DNA from: Thioalbus denitrificans
GTDB lineage: Bacteria; Pseudomonadota; Gammaproteobacteria; DSM-26407
DNA length: 64,000 nucleotides
NCBI RefSeq assembly: GCF_003337735.1
Contig: NZ_QPJY01000001.1
Span: forward strand, 82,150 to 146,149
Direction of reading: 5' to 3'
Under the pieces are notes generated by a model. That model did not search any database. It was given only the letters and a program-made list of their open reading frames with translations, and was not told where the DNA came from. A program made the position numbers and the translations under genes. How positions within the stretch are numbered: the stretch's first letter is position 1; the number at the start of each line of letters is the position of its first letter. Below are positions 37,482 through 45,592 of the stretch, piece after piece.

Positions 37482-38980
37482 GCAACTTCCTCCGCCACGC
37501 CATTGCCCAGATCGTTGGCAATCTCCCGGAACTGCGCCAGGGCCGCCTCCAGATCCTCGACGATCTCCTGTGCAATGACCTCGGGGGCCGGCAGATTCTC
37601 GGTATCGGAGAGGGATTCGTCCCGGAGCCAGAAGATATCCAGGCTCGCCTTGTCGCGGGCGACAAGCTCCTTGTAGTCATAGGCGCGCCAGCGACCGTCC
37701 GGTTTCCGCTTCTCGCTCCAGGTGGCCTTGCGGTCGTGGCGGTTGTCCGGGTTGAAGCAGCGGACGAACTCCTCCAGATCCTCACGCCTGAGGGGATTAG
37801 TCTTCAGGGTGAAGTGGATATTGGTGCGCAGGTCGTAGATCCAGAGTTTCCGCGTCCACGGCTTCTCCGAGGCGGGCTTCTTGTCGAAGAAGAGCACGTT
37901 CGCCTTCACACCCTGGGCGTAGAACAGGCCGGTGGGCAGGCGCAGCAGGGTATGGACATCGCACTCGTGGAGCAGCTTGCGGCGGATGGTTTCGCCGGCG
38001 CCGCCCTCGAACAGCACATTGTCGGGCACCACCACGGCGGCGCGGCCGTTCTGCTTGAGCAGCGTCTTCACATGTTGGACGAAGTTGAGCTGCTTGTTGG
38101 AGGTGGTGGTCCAGAAGTCATCGCGCTCGATGGTGTCGCGCTCCCTGGTGACCTTACCCTCCTCACCCACGATGGTAGTGCTGCTCTTCTTGCCGAAGGG
38201 CGGATTGGTGAGCACCAAGTCAAAGCGATCGCCGGGGTCGGCAGCTAGCGAGTCGCCCACCACGATGGGCTCGAAGTCCTGGCTACCGATGCCGTGCAGC
38301 AGCATGTTCATGGCGCACAGCCGCGCAGTGGCCTGCACCAGTTCCCAGCCCTTGAAAGTTTCCTCTTTGAGCTTGGTCTTCTGTGGCTTGGTCAGGTTGA
38401 GGTTGTGCTTCACCACATAGTCGTGGGCCGCGAGAAGAAAGCCACCAGTGCCGCAGGCCGGGTCGCTAACGGTCTCCCCGGGTTTCGGGGCCATGACATC
38501 CACAATCGCCTGGATCAGCGGGCGCGGGGTGAAGTACTGGCCGGCGCCGGACTTGGTGTCCTGGGCGTTCTTCTCCAGCAGCCCTTCATAGGCGTCGCCC
38601 TTCACATCGGCGCTCATCGACACCCACTGTTCCTTGTCGATGAGATCGACCACCAGCCGCCGCAGCTTGGCCGGGTCCTGGAATTTGTTCTGCGACTTGT
38701 TGAAGATCAGCCCGAGCAGGCCCTTCTTGTTACCCAGCGCCTCTAGGGTGTGGCGATAGTGATCGAACAGCTCGTCGCCGTCTTTCTTGATGAGGCTTGG
38801 CCAACCGTACTGCTCCGGCACCGGGCTCTTCTGGTTGTACGGTGCCCTGGTGCGCTCGTCGGCCATCTTGAGGAACAGCAGATAGGTGAGCTGTTCGACG
38901 TAGTCGCCGTAGGACATGCCGTCGTCGCGCAGGACATTGCAGTAGTTCCAGAGTTTTTGGACGATGTTTGAAGTATTCAT
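37478..38980 (-). CDS. hsdM: Type I restriction-modification methyltransferase subunit HsdM
   Basis: N6-adenine methyltransferase subunit, 500 residues. The N-terminal helical HsdM_N domain (NIVQKLWNYCNVLRDDGMSY) is followed by the SAM-binding motif VSDPACGTGGFLLAAHDYV (~165) and the catalytic LTNPPFGKKSS (~245). Together with HsdS it protects and recognises DNA. It starts 13 bases after the stop of the nucleotidyltransferase gene and overlaps the HNH gene (ATGA). In usual type I operons hsdM directly adjoins hsdS; here a capV-cdn pair stands between them. Confidence 0.95.
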   Translation of the reverse strand: MNTSNIVQKLWNYCNVLRDDGMSYGDYVEQLTYLLFLKMADERTRAPYNQKSPVPEQYGWPSLIKKDGDELFDHYRHTLEALGNKKGLLGLIFNKSQNKFQDPAKLRRLVVDLIDKEQWVSMSADVKGDAYEGLLEKNAQDTKSGAGQYFTPRPLIQAIVDVMAPKPGETVSDPACGTGGFLLAAHDYVVKHNLNLTKPQKTKLKEETFKGWELVQATARLCAMNMLLHGIGSQDFEPIVVGDSLAADPGDRFDLVLTNPPFGKKSSTTIVGEEGKVTRERDTIERDDFWTTTSNKQLNFVQHVKTLLKQNGRAAVVVPDNVLFEGGAGETIRRKLLHECDVHTLLRLPTGLFYAQGVKANVLFFDKKPASEKPWTRKLWIYDLRTNIHFTLKTNPLRREDLEEFVRCFNPDNRHDRKATWSEKRKPDGRWRAYDYKELVARDKASLDIFWLRDESLSDTENLPAPEVIAQEIVEDLEAALAQFREIANDLGNGVAEEVA

Positions 38981-38993
38981 CAGACGTTACTGT

Positions 38994-40019
38994 CTAGTAC
39001 AAAATTCGTGCTTCTTCGAGTTTGCGGAAGCTGCGCGCCAACCCCTGTCTGATGTCTCGCAAGAGCCCATGTACTTCCCGCCGAAGCTCATCGAGACCTC
39101 TAAACGATGCCCCGTCTTCACAAAATATCTTTCTAGTTCCGTTTGGGACGGATAAGGACATCGCATAAGCTTGATCCTGCGAAAGGTAATCAAGCCAATT
39201 CGCAGCTTTTTCCACGAGCAAAAGCTCTTGACCCGATGGAACCATCCAATGGTACTGCGGGGCTGCCCAGGCAACGGATGCTATGTCATAGCTAGAAAAT
39301 CTAACCGGTTCATCGGCATCGTATTTTAAGGACTTGAGTAGACGTATTACCTTGCGCAGATTTCCTATCTCTTCCTGATCACGCTCATGTATGCGAGCAT
39401 TGTGCAAAAAAGGTTTATTACTAATTCTCTTTCTTGCGTCTTTATCAAGCACCGAGACGCCGCGATAATGCGCGCCGTGGCCTGCCTTGTACTCCGGGGT
39501 TTCCAGCCAACTCGAAAAAACCACATCTATTTTTCGACGTAAGGAGCCGCCGGAGATGGCCACGGCCTTTGAACCGCTACAGTCCACAGTGGCCTTCGGA
39601 TACGCCCTGATGAGGGCATCTTCAGCAAATCCCCTTAGATCTAATAGATCCTGAAGCGGATCGCCCTTATATGGGCTAGATGGTTGAAGCGGATGCTCAA
39701 GCGATACGAATCGAGTCTCGATTACAAGAAGATCAATATCACTGTGTGCTTTGATGTGCGTGTCAGAGGTCACTGACCCCTGATGTTCGAACTCCACCTT
39801 CCGGCTGACGGCGTCATATCCTGTTACAAGTTGGCCTTGAATACGATCACTTTCTGCAAAGGTGTTGTTCGTGTACTCGGGGTCAATAGGCAGCATCGCA
39901 CCAACTGCGTACCGCACCGCATCATCTTCATCCAAGCGCTCATATACCTCATTGACCGCTTTCGCCAAATGCATCTGGGGATCGATACGCCTCGCTCGTA
40001 ATTTGTCTACTCTAGCCAT
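38994..40019 (-). CDS. cGAS/DncV-like nucleotidyltransferase (CD-NTase), CBASS signal synthase
   Basis: 341 residues with a DNA polymerase beta-type fold. The hallmark is GSVTSDTHIKAHSDIDLLVI: GS at 81-82, then catalytic D94 and D96, with the third acid D165 in RRKIDVVFSSW. A helical C-terminal part (~215-341) follows, as in CD-NTases and OAS proteins. Such enzymes make cyclic (oligo)nucleotides on phage infection. The clade and product cannot be told from sequence reading. The ATG at 40019 lies inside the end of capV (eight-base overlap). G+C is visibly lower than in hsdM; for example 23 of the 60 bases at 39361-39420 are G or C. Alternative: another MNT/CCA-like transferase, less likely given the partner. 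Confidence 0.82.
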   Translation of the reverse strand: MARVDKLRARRIDPQMHLAKAVNEVYERLDEDDAVRYAVGAMLPIDPEYTNNTFAESDRIQGQLVTGYDAVSRKVEFEHQGSVTSDTHIKAHSDIDLLVIETRFVSLEHPLQPSSPYKGDPLQDLLDLRGFAEDALIRAYPKATVDCSGSKAVAISGGSLRRKIDVVFSSWLETPEYKAGHGAHYRGVSVLDKDARKRISNKPFLHNARIHERDQEEIGNLRKVIRLLKSLKYDADEPVRFSSYDIASVAWAAPQYHWMVPSGQELLLVEKAANWLDYLSQDQAYAMSLSVPNGTRKIFCEDGASFRGLDELRREVHGLLRDIRQGLARSFRKLEEARILY

Positions 40020-40950
40020 GATTAACTCCAAATAATTTAGCGAGCGCCTGCTCTTGAGTTCCGAACGCCTCCCGCCCAAGTTCGAACAACTTTCTAAGCA
40101 TCTTCGGATCAGATTCCAAGAGGTCGGTAGCCAGTGATGTATCCCTATAGACCCCATTCACCCTCACAGTGGAAACGTCCTCGAAAGTTAACTTCCTCAG
40201 TATCTCAACTGTGTTCGAATTACTCTCTAGCGTCGCTTCAAGAAGTTGTATTGGCCACACAGACTTCGCAAAGTCCCACCAATGCTTTTTCACGGGGAAG
40301 TCCCCTGTACCTATTGCACAAAGCCGTATGTCTTGGCGTTTAATTGACAGTGCTCGTTCCGCATCAATCAGGGCAAACATGCTAGGGTTGTTTGCGACAA
40401 AACCACCGTCTATTACTTCCACTTCGACGTCATCGATTGTCAGTTTTCGTTTTTCGAAAAACGGCGCAGCTGCTGAGGAAGCCAGCAGACACTCATGGAG
40501 TGGAACCCCAAAGCCGGGGACAAATGTTGCTTTACGCCCCTGAGCCAGTTCGGCATTACTCTTAAAAATTAGAGGCCGTCTATGATCAGTGCGGGTTGCC
40601 ACTATCGCCAGCATGCAGCGCGCGTCAGAGAATTCACATTCTCCGAATTCCTCTTTGGCGACATCTTCTAACGCAGCTGTCCGCCCATTCGTAGTACGGC
40701 ATGACATGACACGTGGAATGAACTCCATGTACCTCTCAAAGGTTTGCTTGGCTGTGTAACCTGTCGCAAGATAAGTGGCGATAATTGCCCCCGTACTTGT
40801 TCCGTACATCAATTCAAAATGCACGGAGAGCTTTTTCCCCAATTGCGCTTCAATCTCCGCGAGGGCACCAAGAGTAAATGCCCCTCGCGAGCCACCTCCA
40901 TCAAGTGTCAAGATCGAGAAGGGCTGCCCGTTAAGCTGTACTTCATCCAT
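40012..40950 (-). CDS. Patatin-like phospholipase, CapV-type CBASS effector
   Basis: 312 residues. Oxyanion loop DGGGSRG (17-23), nucleophile elbow GTSTG (Ser52) and catalytic Asp181 in VIDGGFVANNP are all intact. Family knowledge: CapV phospholipases are switched on by cyclic dinucleotides and destroy the inner membrane, killing the infected cell. The direct pairing with a CD-NTase identifies the role. The ATG at 40950 overlaps the hsdS stop by eight bases (ATGGATGA), so it is translated by coupling with hsdS. An ATG at 40968 inside hsdS is also in frame. G+C is low relative to the core genes. No ubiquitin-like Cap2/Cap3 genes are adjacent, so this would be a minimal type I CBASS. Confidence 0.87.
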   Translation of the reverse strand: MDEVQLNGQPFSILTLDGGGSRGAFTLGALAEIEAQLGKKLSVHFELMYGTSTGAIIATYLATGYTAKQTFERYMEFIPRVMSCRTTNGRTAALEDVAKEEFGECEFSDARCMLAIVATRTDHRRPLIFKSNAELAQGRKATFVPGFGVPLHECLLASSAAAPFFEKRKLTIDDVEVEVIDGGFVANNPSMFALIDAERALSIKRQDIRLCAIGTGDFPVKKHWWDFAKSVWPIQLLEATLESNSNTVEILRKLTFEDVSTVRVNGVYRDTSLATDLLESDPKMLRKLFELGREAFGTQEQALAKLFGVNHG

Positions 40951-42346
40951 GGCAGACTCTACCCACAAATGATCGGCTTAGAATTGCTTGTCGCAAGCGC
41001 TCTGCGCGCTGGAGGTTGGCGTCCACTTGGGCCTCGGTCACGCGCAGGAGGGATAGGCGACGGTCGACTTCGGCGACGATGCGCTGTTGTTCGGCGATGG
41101 GAGGAACGGCTACAGAGGCAGCACGCACGTCTTCCAGATTCAAGGTCTTGCGCGCCACTTCATGGGACTTTGAAGTCATCTCAACGACCTTGGCCGGATT
41201 CCGAAACCATATTTCAAACCAGTTAGCATCAACTTCCACTGCAAGCGGGACAACACCCACCGCACGCGCAACGTTGGCCCCCTTGAGAGCATCCTGCACC
41301 AATGCTGTCCTTCCGATAGCGCCAACAAGCGTGATCAGGAATTCGCCACCCACGAGTCTTGTACGAGGATACTTGGCAGCGATCGCTGGCGATATTCTCT
41401 TAAGTGCATCAAGGTCGACTTGACCATCATCAATATCACCAACGCGAATAAAAGGGATTCCGTCTGCCAAGTCATCTCCGGGCTGCAACACACCGTATGC
41501 GCAAGGTCGGTTAGCTAGATTGAGTTGTTCCACTGTTGCCCACACCCACCCCTCCGGCAATTCGGGCAGGTCGGTGGTGTCGGGCGCGGCGGGTTCTTTG
41601 TATTTGCCCTTCCCTTTCCACTGGCTGCGGCGGGTTTCGAGGATGCGTTGCAGGAGTTCGGCGCCGTTTTCGTAGCTGCGGCCTTCGCGGCGGGCGAGTT
41701 CGGCTTCGGTTTCGACGAGGCGGCCTTCAACGGCGGCTTTGAGGACTGCGGCCTTGTAGCGCTTGAGATTGGCCTTGACACGCTTGAGGTTGGCGACGGC
41801 TTCATCGAGGCGGGAGAACTGTTTTTCTATTTCCGCGACGATGCGTCTTTGTTGGTCGAGGGGTGCAACAGGTATCGGCACCTGAGCAAGCTTTGAAGCG
41901 TTCACATTAGGAACAGCGATTCCTGCTTTGCTCGCTCCGATTGCCTCCCAATACGATGGACTCTTGAGATAGTAATAAAAATACTTTATGTCGATTCCAG
42001 TTTTTGGACGAAACCGAATCAAGTATGAAGCGAAAACAGCTCGCTCAGGTTTGTTGATGAGGAAACTCACCCCGATCGAACCGGCACGGGAAATCAGAAT
42101 ATCGTCCGTCTCAACCAGATACTTCTCAACATCTTCAGGTACCTCTGTGCAATAAGGCACTGACGACCAATCAACAGAGCCTGAAGTTATATCGGTCGTT
42201 CGGAGGAGCTTCAGCTCACCAGTTTCGTGGTTAGCCTTTGTTGTCCAACCGTATTGCGGCTTTTCTGAAACAGCACCAAGCGTTGACCACTCCCACCCAG
42301 CGGGGAGGCCATTTGCTAGTGGGACTGCGCTATCGTTGCAACTCAT
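40943..42346 (-). CDS. hsdS: Type I specificity subunit HsdS, shortened C terminus
   Basis: 467 residues, two target-recognition domains. TRD1 starts at LPAGWEWSTLGAVSEKPQYG and ends with the conserved region VPIPVAPLDQQRRIVAEIEK; TRD2 starts at LPELPEGWVWATVEQL and ends at VAVPPIAEQQRIVAEVDRRL. The TRDs are AT-richer than the central conserved helix, as usual for swapped TRDs. The protein stops at LRQAILSRSFVGRVCHG; most HsdS proteins continue with a tail like GELVPQDP plus ~15-20 residues. The missing tail coincides with the start of capV. The start overlaps the hsdR stop (ATGA). Confidence 0.92.
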   Translation of the reverse strand: MSCNDSAVPLANGLPAGWEWSTLGAVSEKPQYGWTTKANHETGELKLLRTTDITSGSVDWSSVPYCTEVPEDVEKYLVETDDILISRAGSIGVSFLINKPERAVFASYLIRFRPKTGIDIKYFYYYLKSPSYWEAIGASKAGIAVPNVNASKLAQVPIPVAPLDQQRRIVAEIEKQFSRLDEAVANLKRVKANLKRYKAAVLKAAVEGRLVETEAELARREGRSYENGAELLQRILETRRSQWKGKGKYKEPAAPDTTDLPELPEGWVWATVEQLNLANRPCAYGVLQPGDDLADGIPFIRVGDIDDGQVDLDALKRISPAIAAKYPRTRLVGGEFLITLVGAIGRTALVQDALKGANVARAVGVVPLAVEVDANWFEIWFRNPAKVVEMTSKSHEVARKTLNLEDVRAASVAVPPIAEQQRIVAEVDRRLSLLRVTEAQVDANLQRAERLRQAILSRSFVGRVCHG

Positions 42347-45252
42347 GCTGCTAACATCTCATTCAGCTCTTCAATGATCGCGTTCAGCTTGTCGCCGAAC
42401 AGTTGATAGACCTTGCCCAATCCGCCCTCCTGAGCGAACGGAGCGTACTCGAAATCCTCCGGTTCGATGCCAAGATTGGCAGCGATGTGGTCGCGGATCA
42501 TTTCGAGCCATCTGATTTGCTCTGGGGAGAAGCGAGTTGCTGCAACCCCACCCTCACCCTTGCCCTCTCCCCTGCCCTCTCCCTGAGGGAGAGGGGGTTG
42601 GGAAGCCAGCCATGCCCTGAAGTTGGCGTTGACGCGTTCGGGGAACGGGATGAGTTCGTTGTCCTGGTGGATGGCAAATCTCACCAACGAGACGAGGTCG
42701 GTGAGGATGCGATTGCCGCCTACTCCGCGCACCTTCGATCTTTCCAGTGCAGCATAGGCACCCCAGAGCTGCGACTTGTCCCAGAGGTGTGGCGGCTTCT
42801 GGATGGCGTCGGCCAGTTCCTGGACGGCCTCCAGGGTGAGGCGGTGCTTGTAGGGTTTGCTGTAGAGCACTTGCAGGGCGGTGATTTCATCCTTGTGCTC
42901 CTGGATGAACTGCTCGAAGGACTGGACCATGCCTTTGGCGCGGTCGAGGGCTTCGGGGGAGAAGGTGGCTTCGAGCACTTCATCGGCACTGACGATATCG
43001 ATGACGACTTCGTTTTTCTTCTTGGTCGCAATGATGAGCTCTCGCAACTCAGGATCGTTCAACGGTTTGATGGCGTCGAGGATGATCTCCCGGCGCGCGG
43101 TGTTGATAGCCTGGTCGGTAATCGGCTTGTCGTCGTCGGGAGCGATGCCCAGATCCGCCCTGGCTTGTTCGAGGTGGCGGTCCGGGTTCAGGGCGGCGAC
43201 GATGCGGTGGCTGAGTTCCTTTACACTCAGGCCGCCGGAAAGCGCGCGGATTCGATCGTCGTCCTCCGCACTCATGCGGTGCTCCATGCGGGCGAGGCGG
43301 CCGGCGAGCGAGGTGAGCACATCGTCCTCGGTGTTGCCGAAGGCGACCGCCTGCATCAGTTTTTCGAAGCTGACGGTGGGCTTCTGCTCCATGGGGCGCG
43401 AGTCGGTTTTGTCGCGCTCGCAGACACCGACGGCGTCGACGATGACGAAGTGGTCCTTGACCTTGGCGTCGGGAGTGACGCTCTGCAGATCATCGGGCTT
43501 GATCACGCGCACGCCGCGGCCCTTCATCTGCTCGAAGAAGGCGCGGGATTTGACCGCGCGCATGAACAGGACCACTTCCACCGCCTTGATGTCAGTGCCG
43601 GTGGCAATCATGTCCACGGTCACCGCGATGCGCGGCATGGGACTGGTGCGGAACTCGTTGATGAGGTCCTTCGGCTTCGCGCCGGTGGTGCGGTAGGTGA
43701 TCTTCTGGGCGAAGTCGTTCCCCTTGCCGAACTCCTCGCGCACGATCTCGACGATGTTCTCGGCGTGGGCGTCGTCCTTGGCGAAGATGAGGGTCTTGGG
43801 CACCCACTCGCGGCCGGGGAAGATTTCAGTGAAGAGCTTGTCGCGGTAGGTCTGGATGATCTTGCGGATCTGGTCCGGAGCGACCACGTCGCGGTCGAGC
43901 TGGTTGGGATCGTAGCTGAAATCGTCGTCGAGCTGTTCCCAGCGCTTCCTGCGGGTGTCGCGCTCCTGAATCTGCACCGAGTAGCCCGCCTCAACCTCGG
44001 AGCCCTGTTCGGTGATGGCGGTGCGGATGCGGTAGACGTCGTAGTTGACGTTGACCCCGTCGGCCACGGCCATCTCGTGGTTGTATTCCATCACCAGGTT
44101 CTGGTGGAAGAAACCGAACGTCTGCTTGCTGGGCGTGGCAGTGAGGCCGATGAGGTAGGCGTCGAAGTATTCCAGCACCTGCGCCCAGAGGTTGTAGATG
44201 GAGCGGTGGCACTCGTCGGTGACGATGACATCGAAGCTCTCGATGGGGATGGCCGGGTTGTACTCGATGGGCTCGGGCTGTTTGAACAGGCCGCCGAGCT
44301 GGTCCACCGATTCTTCTTCCAGCTCATCCGGCAGCTCCTTGCCTTTGAGCATGGAGTACATGCGCTGGATGGTGCTGATGCAGACCCGTGCGGTGGTATC
44401 GAGGGTGTTGCTCGTTAGGCGCTGGACGATGTACTCCTCGGTGAACTTGAAGTTGTTGTAGGGCGAGGCGTACTGCTGGAACTCCTTCAGCGTCTGGTCG
44501 CCGAGGTTGCCGCGGTCCACCAGGAACAGCACGCGCCGGGCGCCGGTAAACTTGATGAGCCGGTAGATGAAGGAGATGGCGGTGAAGGTTTTGCCCGAGC
44601 CGGTGGCCATCTGAATGAGGGCGCGGGGGCGGTTTTCCCGCAACGACTTTTCCAGGTTCTCGATGGCCGTCACCTGCGCCGGCCAGAGCCCTTCTGTGAC
44701 GAGCGGCGGCAGATGGGCAATGCGGGCAAGGAGGGTCTGGGCGCTGTAGACCGGATGATCCTCTGCCGCCTTGGGCACCTCACCCCCATCCGGGCCTTCC
44801 CCTTGGGAGGGGGAAGAGGTGACTACGAAGGCGTCGGCAAGCCAGGTTGCCAGCATCTCGGGTCGGTGGAAGGCGAAGACCGGGCGGGAGCGGGGCTGGG
44901 GGTCGAGGCCGTTGGTGAAGCGCGTCTCCACGCCAGTGGACTGGTAGGCGAAGGGCAGGGGATTGCCCCAGCGCGGCAGGCCGTCGGGCAGGCCATGAGT
45001 GTACTTGTCCGACTGGGTCTCGACGCCGGTGAGGGTGACACCCGCCTTCTTGGCCTCGATGACACCGGCCGCCTGACCGTCCAAGTAGAGCAGGTAGTCG
45101 GCGAAGCCGTAGCCGCTCTTCAGGGAAAACTCCCGGATAGCGACACCCCGGGCAGCCTGGATGTTGGCCGCACCGGCATCCTGCACCTGCCAACCGGCCG
45201 CCTGCAGAAGCTTGTCGATGGTCTCCCTGGCGCTGCGCTCCAGCTCAGCCAT
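42343..45252 (-). CDS. hsdR: Type I restriction subunit HsdR (EcoEI-like)
   Basis: 969 residues from ATG 45252 (MAELERSARETIDKLL), with GGGAGGG a little upstream. The N-terminal nuclease (GYGFADYLLYLDGQAAGVIE then AKK: D...ExK) is followed by an SF2 motor: Walker A MATGSGKTFTAI, VTDECHRSIYN, LTATPSKQTFG, VDMIATGTDIKAVEVVLF. The C-terminal EcoEI-type domain binds the methylase. Two repeat-derived low-complexity inserts lie in frame: SSPSQGEGPDGGEVPK (~150) and PPLPQGEGRGEGKGEGG (~900). They sit in linkers and do not break motifs. It is the first gene of the defence run. Confidence 0.93.
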   Translation of the reverse strand: MAELERSARETIDKLLQAAGWQVQDAGAANIQAARGVAIREFSLKSGYGFADYLLYLDGQAAGVIEAKKAGVTLTGVETQSDKYTHGLPDGLPRWGNPLPFAYQSTGVETRFTNGLDPQPRSRPVFAFHRPEMLATWLADAFVVTSSPSQGEGPDGGEVPKAAEDHPVYSAQTLLARIAHLPPLVTEGLWPAQVTAIENLEKSLRENRPRALIQMATGSGKTFTAISFIYRLIKFTGARRVLFLVDRGNLGDQTLKEFQQYASPYNNFKFTEEYIVQRLTSNTLDTTARVCISTIQRMYSMLKGKELPDELEEESVDQLGGLFKQPEPIEYNPAIPIESFDVIVTDECHRSIYNLWAQVLEYFDAYLIGLTATPSKQTFGFFHQNLVMEYNHEMAVADGVNVNYDVYRIRTAITEQGSEVEAGYSVQIQERDTRRKRWEQLDDDFSYDPNQLDRDVVAPDQIRKIIQTYRDKLFTEIFPGREWVPKTLIFAKDDAHAENIVEIVREEFGKGNDFAQKITYRTTGAKPKDLINEFRTSPMPRIAVTVDMIATGTDIKAVEVVLFMRAVKSRAFFEQMKGRGVRVIKPDDLQSVTPDAKVKDHFVIVDAVGVCERDKTDSRPMEQKPTVSFEKLMQAVAFGNTEDDVLTSLAGRLARMEHRMSAEDDDRIRALSGGLSVKELSHRIVAALNPDRHLEQARADLGIAPDDDKPITDQAINTARREIILDAIKPLNDPELRELIIATKKKNEVVIDIVSADEVLEATFSPEALDRAKGMVQSFEQFIQEHKDEITALQVLYSKPYKHRLTLEAVQELADAIQKPPHLWDKSQLWGAYAALERSKVRGVGGNRILTDLVSLVRFAIHQDNELIPFPERVNANFRAWLASQPPLPQGEGRGEGKGEGGVAATRFSPEQIRWLEMIRDHIAANLGIEPEDFEYAPFAQEGGLGKVYQLFGDKLNAIIEELNEMLAA
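42546..42606. repeat. Small palindromic repeat inserted in frame in hsdR (3' part)
   Basis: The core palindrome CCCTCTCCC...GGGAGAGGG lies at 42575-42595, preceded by CCCTCACCCTTGCCCTCTCC. On the coding strand it reads as a Gly/Glu/Pro-rich linker. This is a widely scattered bacterial spacer repeat, here within a gene. Confidence 0.75.
44779..44820. repeat. Second small palindromic repeat in frame in hsdR (5' part)
   Basis: CACCTCACCCCCATCCGGGC followed by CTTCCCC...GGGGAAG; read by hsdR as a SSPSQGEGPDGGEV linker between the nuclease and motor domains. Confidence 0.7.
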
Positions 45253-45592
45253 TGGTGGGCTGCCCTCCCTGGTGTGGGACTTTTTCCCACAGGACTTTAG
45301 CAGAGATGCGGGGTGAATATCGCCGATCTCCCTGAATCGTGTGGGATATTTCACACTCGGGTAGGGGGCGATGACGGATGAAGAGACCTTAACCCGTATT
45401 TCTCTCCATTCCACTGCGGCGGCGGCCCCTTTCTCGCCGTGAAGGGGCGCCATACCCCGGCCAGATAAATCTGGCCCTACGTCGTGTCGGCTACGCCGGC
45501 GCGGGATTCGGTCCGTGCCACGGTCACGCGGGCACCTCGGCGCCCGCGCTTCACTCCACGGTGAGAGATCCGGGCTATCCGGTTCGCCTGCC
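45253..45592. other. 340-base spacer between glmS and hsdR, with a GTAG-type REP
   Basis: Contains the hsdR leader and, at 45459-45480, an inverted copy of the CCAGATAAATCTGG...CCCTAC palindrome (reverse complement starts GTAGGGCC), the same family as 15749-15770. No gene seen. Probably also the glmS 3' region. Confidence 0.6.
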
